Shown here in pieces: positions 60,902 through 64,000 of a stretch of DNA of 64,000 nt. The position numbers and the translations under genes were made by a program. Each line of letters starts with the position of its first letter. Position 1 is the stretch's first letter. Below the pieces are notes generated by a model, which did not search any database, was not told the DNA's origin, and saw nothing but the letters and a program-made list of their open reading frames with translations. The stretch comes from Lachnospiraceae bacterium G11 (GTDB taxonomy: Bacteria; Bacillota; Clostridia; Lachnospirales; Lachnospiraceae): the NCBI GenBank assembly GCA_900103495.1, contig FMWZ01000006.1, positions 124,001 to 188,000 of the forward strand, given 5' to 3'.

Positions 60902-61154
60902 GGTTTACATAAGTTTGGCCTATTTTGAGGTGGAGCATATAAAAAACAGGAAAATGCCATTTTTATCCGCCTTTTTTCTTGTTAATCAGCATGAATTACG
61001 TGTAAAAACGTCAAAATCTCCCTTTTTCACGTATCTCGGGGCCCAGAAATCATTCTTTCGGTTAACATAACAAGAAAACAAGCATATAAAAATGACGATT
61101 TTGCGATTTTTATCCGCTTTTCCCGGTGCGGCGGCCCCAATTTGGTTGACATAA
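60902..61154. repeat. Third palindromic array (AT-rich units with 26-bp gaps)
   Basis: Three inverted units: A 60935-60970 (GCATATAAAAA ... TTTTTATCCGC), B 60997-61033 (TACGTG-T-AAAAA ... TTTTTCACGTA) and C 61082-61117 (same ends as A). GGTT(T/A/G)ACATAA occurs at 60902, 61060 and 61144. The stretches after A, B and C are each 26 bp (60971-60996, 61034-61059, 61118-61143). The rest of the 518-bp spacer (60788-61305) holds the trpS terminator and the promoter of the next gene; I see no real gene. Confidence 0.6.
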
Positions 61155-61225
61155 CTCCAGTATCTTCCCTCATTCCCGGCCCATACCCGAGCAAACCGCA
61201 GGAATGAAAGGAAACTTCCTCAAAC

Positions 61226-61254
61226 TTGAAAAATACCTATCAGGATGTTATAAT
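61226..61254 (+). promoter_or_regulatory. Promoter of the BMP lipoprotein gene
   Basis: TTGAAA (61226-61231) and TATAAT (61249-61254), spaced by 17 bp. Confidence 0.75.
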
Positions 61255-61305
61255 GACACGAAGTGAGGCACAGTGTCCCACGACAAATAACAGGAGGATA
61301 TAGAA

Positions 61306-62508
61306 ATGAAAAAGTTTTTATCACTCGTACTTGCAATGTGCATGGTATTTGCACTCTGCGCTTGTGGCGGTGAGCAGGCAGCTACTTCTACAACAGAAAC
61401 AGCTACCGAGAACACTGAAGCTGCAGTAGAGAGCACAGAAGCAGCTGCAACAGAGACAACTGAAGCAGCAGCTACAACTTACACAAAGGGAAATGACGTT
61501 CCCGATGAGATGACTTCCGCAGACGGAAAGTATCAGATCGCACTCGTTACTGATGTAGGTCAGTTAAAGGATGGTTCCTTCAACGAGGGTACATGGAACG
61601 GTGTTAAGCTTTATGCTGCTAACAACGGCAAGAGCTACAAGTATTATCAGCCCGCTAACGGTTCTGAGGCTACTGATGATGACCGTTACGATGCAATGGC
61701 TGCTGCTTGTGAAGCAGGCGCTGAGCTCGTTGTAGCTCCCGGCTTCCTTCAGGCTACAGCTCTTGAGAAGGCTGCTAAGGCATATCCTGATTCACACTTC
61801 CTTTTCATCGATGGTTGGGATCTTGGTCTTGACAACGTTAAGGCTGTTGCTTACCAGGAAGAGCAGTGTGGTTACTTCGCAGGTTATGCAGTAGTTAAAG
61901 AAGGTTACACAAAGTTAGGCTTCTGCGGTGGCGGCGGCGGAACAAACCCTGCATGCTGCAGATACGGTTACGGCTTCGTTCAGGGTGCTAACGCAGCAGC
62001 TGCTGAGCTTGGCGTAGACGTAGAGGTTCAGTACACATGGTTATATGGTTCAACATACTCACCTTCAACTGAGTTACAGACACTTGTAAACGGTTGGTAC
62101 AAGAACGGTACAGAAGTTGTATTCGCTTGTGGTGGTACACTTTGCCAGTCTGTATTCGCAGCAGCTGCTGAGAACGACGGCAAGACCATCGGTGTTGACG
62201 TTGACCAGTCAGGTGATTCTGACACAGTTATTACTTCAGCTATGAAAGAGCTTGCTAACTCTGTTCAGCAGATGGCTGCTAAGAACGATGCAGGCGAGTG
62301 GGCTAACCTTGAAGGTTGTGTAGTACTTGGTGCTGCTGACAACGATACAGGTATCCCTACAGAGAACTGGCAGTTCGAGAAGTTCACTGTTGACGAGTAT
62401 CAGGCAATGTTTGACAGCGTAGCAAGCGGTTCACTTGTAATCGATGCTGACTACGAGGCAAACTTTGGTCAGGATTACAGCAACGTTACAGTTAACGTAG
62501 TTGAATAA
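61306..62508 (+). CDS. BMP-family nucleoside-binding lipoprotein
   Basis: A 400-residue extracellular lipoprotein. Signal with lipobox FALCAC (Cys20), then a Thr/Glu/Ala-rich linker (about 24-58), then the basic membrane protein (PnrA-like) fold: IALVTDVGQLKDGSFNEGTWNGV, PGFLQATALEKAA, FLFIDGWD, QEEQCGYFAGYAVV, KLGFCGGGG, and VDVDQSGDSDTV. Such proteins bind purine nucleosides for an ABC importer, whose ATPase is encoded next. Codons are strongly biased, suggesting high expression. A terminator separates it from the ATPase gene, so the binding protein may be made in excess. Confidence 0.93.
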   Translation: MKKFLSLVLAMCMVFALCACGGEQAATSTTETATENTEAAVESTEAAATETTEAAATTYTKGNDVPDEMTSADGKYQIALVTDVGQLKDGSFNEGTWNGVKLYAANNGKSYKYYQPANGSEATDDDRYDAMAAACEAGAELVVAPGFLQATALEKAAKAYPDSHFLFIDGWDLGLDNVKAVAYQEEQCGYFAGYAVVKEGYTKLGFCGGGGGTNPACCRYGYGFVQGANAAAAELGVDVEVQYTWLYGSTYSPSTELQTLVNGWYKNGTEVVFACGGTLCQSVFAAAAENDGKTIGVDVDQSGDSDTVITSAMKELANSVQQMAAKNDAGEWANLEGCVVLGAADNDTGIPTENWQFEKFTVDEYQAMFDSVASGSLVIDADYEANFGQDYSNVTVNVVE

Positions 62509-62523
62509 TTTTAGCCAATTTAA

Positions 62524-62557
62524 AGGGCTGTGGAGACATCTCTACAGCTCTTTTTTT
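62524..62557 (+). terminator. Terminator after the BMP gene (partial read-through likely)
   Basis: AGGGCTGTGGAGA (62524-62536) and TCTCTACAGCTCT (62539-62551), then T7. It separates two genes of one transport system. Confidence 0.88.
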
Positions 62558-62653
62558 GTGCGTTTTTTCAATTGCAAATGGGCCTTTCAACAAGTATAAT
62601 TAATAATAGCGTGGGGCTTTATAACCCCTAAGATTATTAAGGGAGGTCGAAGC

Positions 62654-64000
62654 ATGGCAAACAATTCAGAATACGTAATTGAAATGCTTCACATAACGAA
62701 AGAGTTTCCCGGAATCAAAGCGAACGATGACATCACTCTTCAGCTTAAGAAGGGTGAAATTCATGCGCTTTTGGGAGAGAACGGCGCCGGTAAGTCTACT
62801 CTTATGAGCGTTTTGTTTGGTCTCTACCAGCCGGAGCAGGGAATCATCAAGAAGGACGGAGTGGAGGTTAAGATCAATGACCCCAACGATGCTACCGCTC
62901 TTCATATCGGAATGGTTCACCAGCATTTTAAACTTGTTGATGTCTTTACAGTTCTCGACAACATCATTCTCGGAGCTGAAGACACCAAGTTTGGTTTCCT
63001 TCAGAAGAAGGAAGCAAGAAAGAAGGTAAAGGATCTCTCCGAGAGATACGGACTTCACGTTGATCTTGACGCAAAGGTTGAGGATATTACCGTAGGTATG
63101 CAGCAGCGTACAGAAATCTTAAAGATGCTTTACAGAGATAATGAAATTCTCATCTTCGATGAGCCTACGGCGGTTCTTACCCCTCAGGAAATCGAAGAGT
63201 TGATGCAGATAATGAAGAACCTTGCCAAAGAGGGTAAGTCCATCCTCTTCATTTCTCATAAGCTTAATGAGATTATGGAGGTTGCTGACAGAGTTACCGT
63301 TCTTAGAAGAGGCAAGTATGTAGATACCGTTAATACCAAAGATACCAACAAGCAGGAACTTTCCAACATGATGGTTGGACGTCCTGTTCAGCTTCAGGTT
63401 GTCAAGGACGAGGCTAAGCCCACAGATGTGGTTCTTGATATCAAGGACATGTGCGTTTATAACGAGGTCCACAAGAAGGACGCCGTCCACAACGTGACCA
63501 TGCAGGTTCGTAAAGGCGAAATCGTCTGTATCGCCGGTATCGACGGAAACGGCCAGACTGAGTTCATCCATGGCCTTACGGGACTTTCAAAGATTACCGG
63601 CGGAACTGTTAAGATCTGCGGTAAGGATGTTACCAAGGCTTCAATTTCAGGCAAGAGCGAGAATATGTCACATATTCCCGAGGACCGTCACAAACACGGC
63701 CTTGTGCTTGATTTTACCCTTGAAAACAATTTGGTACTTCAGAGATTCCAGGACCCTCAGTTCCAGAATCACGGATTTATCAAGTTTGACAGTGTAAGAA
63801 AGTATGCAGAGGACCTTATCGAGCAGTTCGACGTTCGTTCAGGACAGGGTCCCATTACAATTGCCCGTTCCATGTCCGGTGGTAACCAGCAGAAGGCAAT
63901 CATAGCAAGAGAACTTGACAGAAACAAAGCCCTTGTTGTTGCCGTTCAGCCCACCCGTGGACTTGACGTAGGTGCAATCGAATACATTCATTCACAGCTT
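62654..64000 (+). CDS. Nucleoside ABC importer ATPase, tandem-domain (partial)
   Basis: 449 residues before the window ends. GGGAGG at 62641-62646 sets the ATG. Two ATPase domains: the first has GENGAGKST, a VHQHF Q-loop, DITVGMQQRTEI (replacing LSGGQ) and IFDEPTAVLTP with SHKL. The second (from about 260) has GIDGNGQTE in place of Walker A and SMSGGNQQKAIIARE, then VAVQPTRGLDVGA where a catalytic Glu is absent. This is the sugar/nucleoside (YufO, RbsA-like) type, pumping nucleosides with two permeases probably encoded just beyond the edge. The substrate is inferred from the BMP neighbour. Confidence 0.93.
   Translation, partial: MANNSEYVIEMLHITKEFPGIKANDDITLQLKKGEIHALLGENGAGKSTLMSVLFGLYQPEQGIIKKDGVEVKINDPNDATALHIGMVHQHFKLVDVFTVLDNIILGAEDTKFGFLQKKEARKKVKDLSERYGLHVDLDAKVEDITVGMQQRTEILKMLYRDNEILIFDEPTAVLTPQEIEELMQIMKNLAKEGKSILFISHKLNEIMEVADRVTVLRRGKYVDTVNTKDTNKQELSNMMVGRPVQLQVVKDEAKPTDVVLDIKDMCVYNEVHKKDAVHNVTMQVRKGEIVCIAGIDGNGQTEFIHGLTGLSKITGGTVKICGKDVTKASISGKSENMSHIPEDRHKHGLVLDFTLENNLVLQRFQDPQFQNHGFIKFDSVRKYAEDLIEQFDVRSGQGPITIARSMSGGNQQKAIIARELDRNKALVVAVQPTRGLDVGAIEYIHSQL

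Noticed and set aside
60888-61070. 60-residue reading frame in the trpS-BMP spacer
   Set aside because: Starts at a TTG without a ribosome site and crosses the third palindrome array; its sequence is AT-driven and has no domain pattern.

Overview
The window looks like a chromosomal segment of an anaerobic Firmicute, most likely a member of the Lachnospiraceae (Butyrivibrio or Lachnospira-like). The evidence is: strong AGGAGG-type ribosome binding sites, lipoprotein signal peptides, LCP and SEC-C proteins, a BMP-type nucleoside uptake system, a DUF5717/DUF5716-like gene pair that I associate with this family, and intrinsic terminators after most transcription units. No rRNA, tRNA, CRISPR array or intact insertion sequence was seen.

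Layout. 0-1.2 kb: a partial gene, a stand-alone FliG_C-like protein and a BrnT/BrnA toxin-antitoxin pair. 1.4-6.5 kb: M13 metallopeptidase lipoprotein, MFS transporter, D-aminoacylase. 6.5-10.8 kb: a phased array of short palindromic units, then a leader-peptide attenuator and a heterodimeric ABC exporter (BmrCD-like). 10.8-16.6 kb: an AraC regulator divergent from three Gfo/Idh/MocA dehydrogenases, then a DUF362 ferredoxin-domain protein. 16.7-20 kb: a MarR-flavodoxin-FMN-binding operon and a secreted DUF4832 protein. 20-32 kb: housekeeping and envelope genes (3-hydroxyacyl-CoA dehydrogenase, exonuclease III, oligoendopeptidase F, MscL, LCP, an ATPase related to histidine kinases but lacking the histidine, a beta-CASP nuclease, ThyA, DHFR and a chemoreceptor).

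32.3-40.6 kb is an AT-richer accessory island: an Rpn-type nuclease, an XRE repressor, and an operon of Hsp70, triple-AAA (CbxX-type), small protein and Sel1-repeat membrane protein. It ends in a second phased palindrome array. 40.6-45 kb: ilvE, a PrsA-like foldase and HtpG. 45-52 kb: a second Hsp70-like operon (giant DUF5717-like protein, degenerate Hsp70, TPR protein, coiled-coil membrane protein). 52-60.8 kb: purB, a PurF-like protein without glutaminase residues, LysR, HAD, SEC-C, a DUF4230 pair and trpS. 60.8-64 kb: a third palindrome array, then a BMP lipoprotein and its ABC ATPase, cut off by the window edge.

Non-coding structure is unusually rich. A family of about 31-bp REP-like palindromes (GTGCAA...GGGGACAGGCCCC...TTGCAC) occurs 12 times at seven places, often directly after stop codons. 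Separately, three intergenic arrays share one geometry: outward-bounded inverted half-sites at fixed spacing, with gaps of fixed or quantised length, but each array has its own half-site sequence. These arrays and the Hsp70-AAA-Sel1 island are the best candidates for undescribed biology here.
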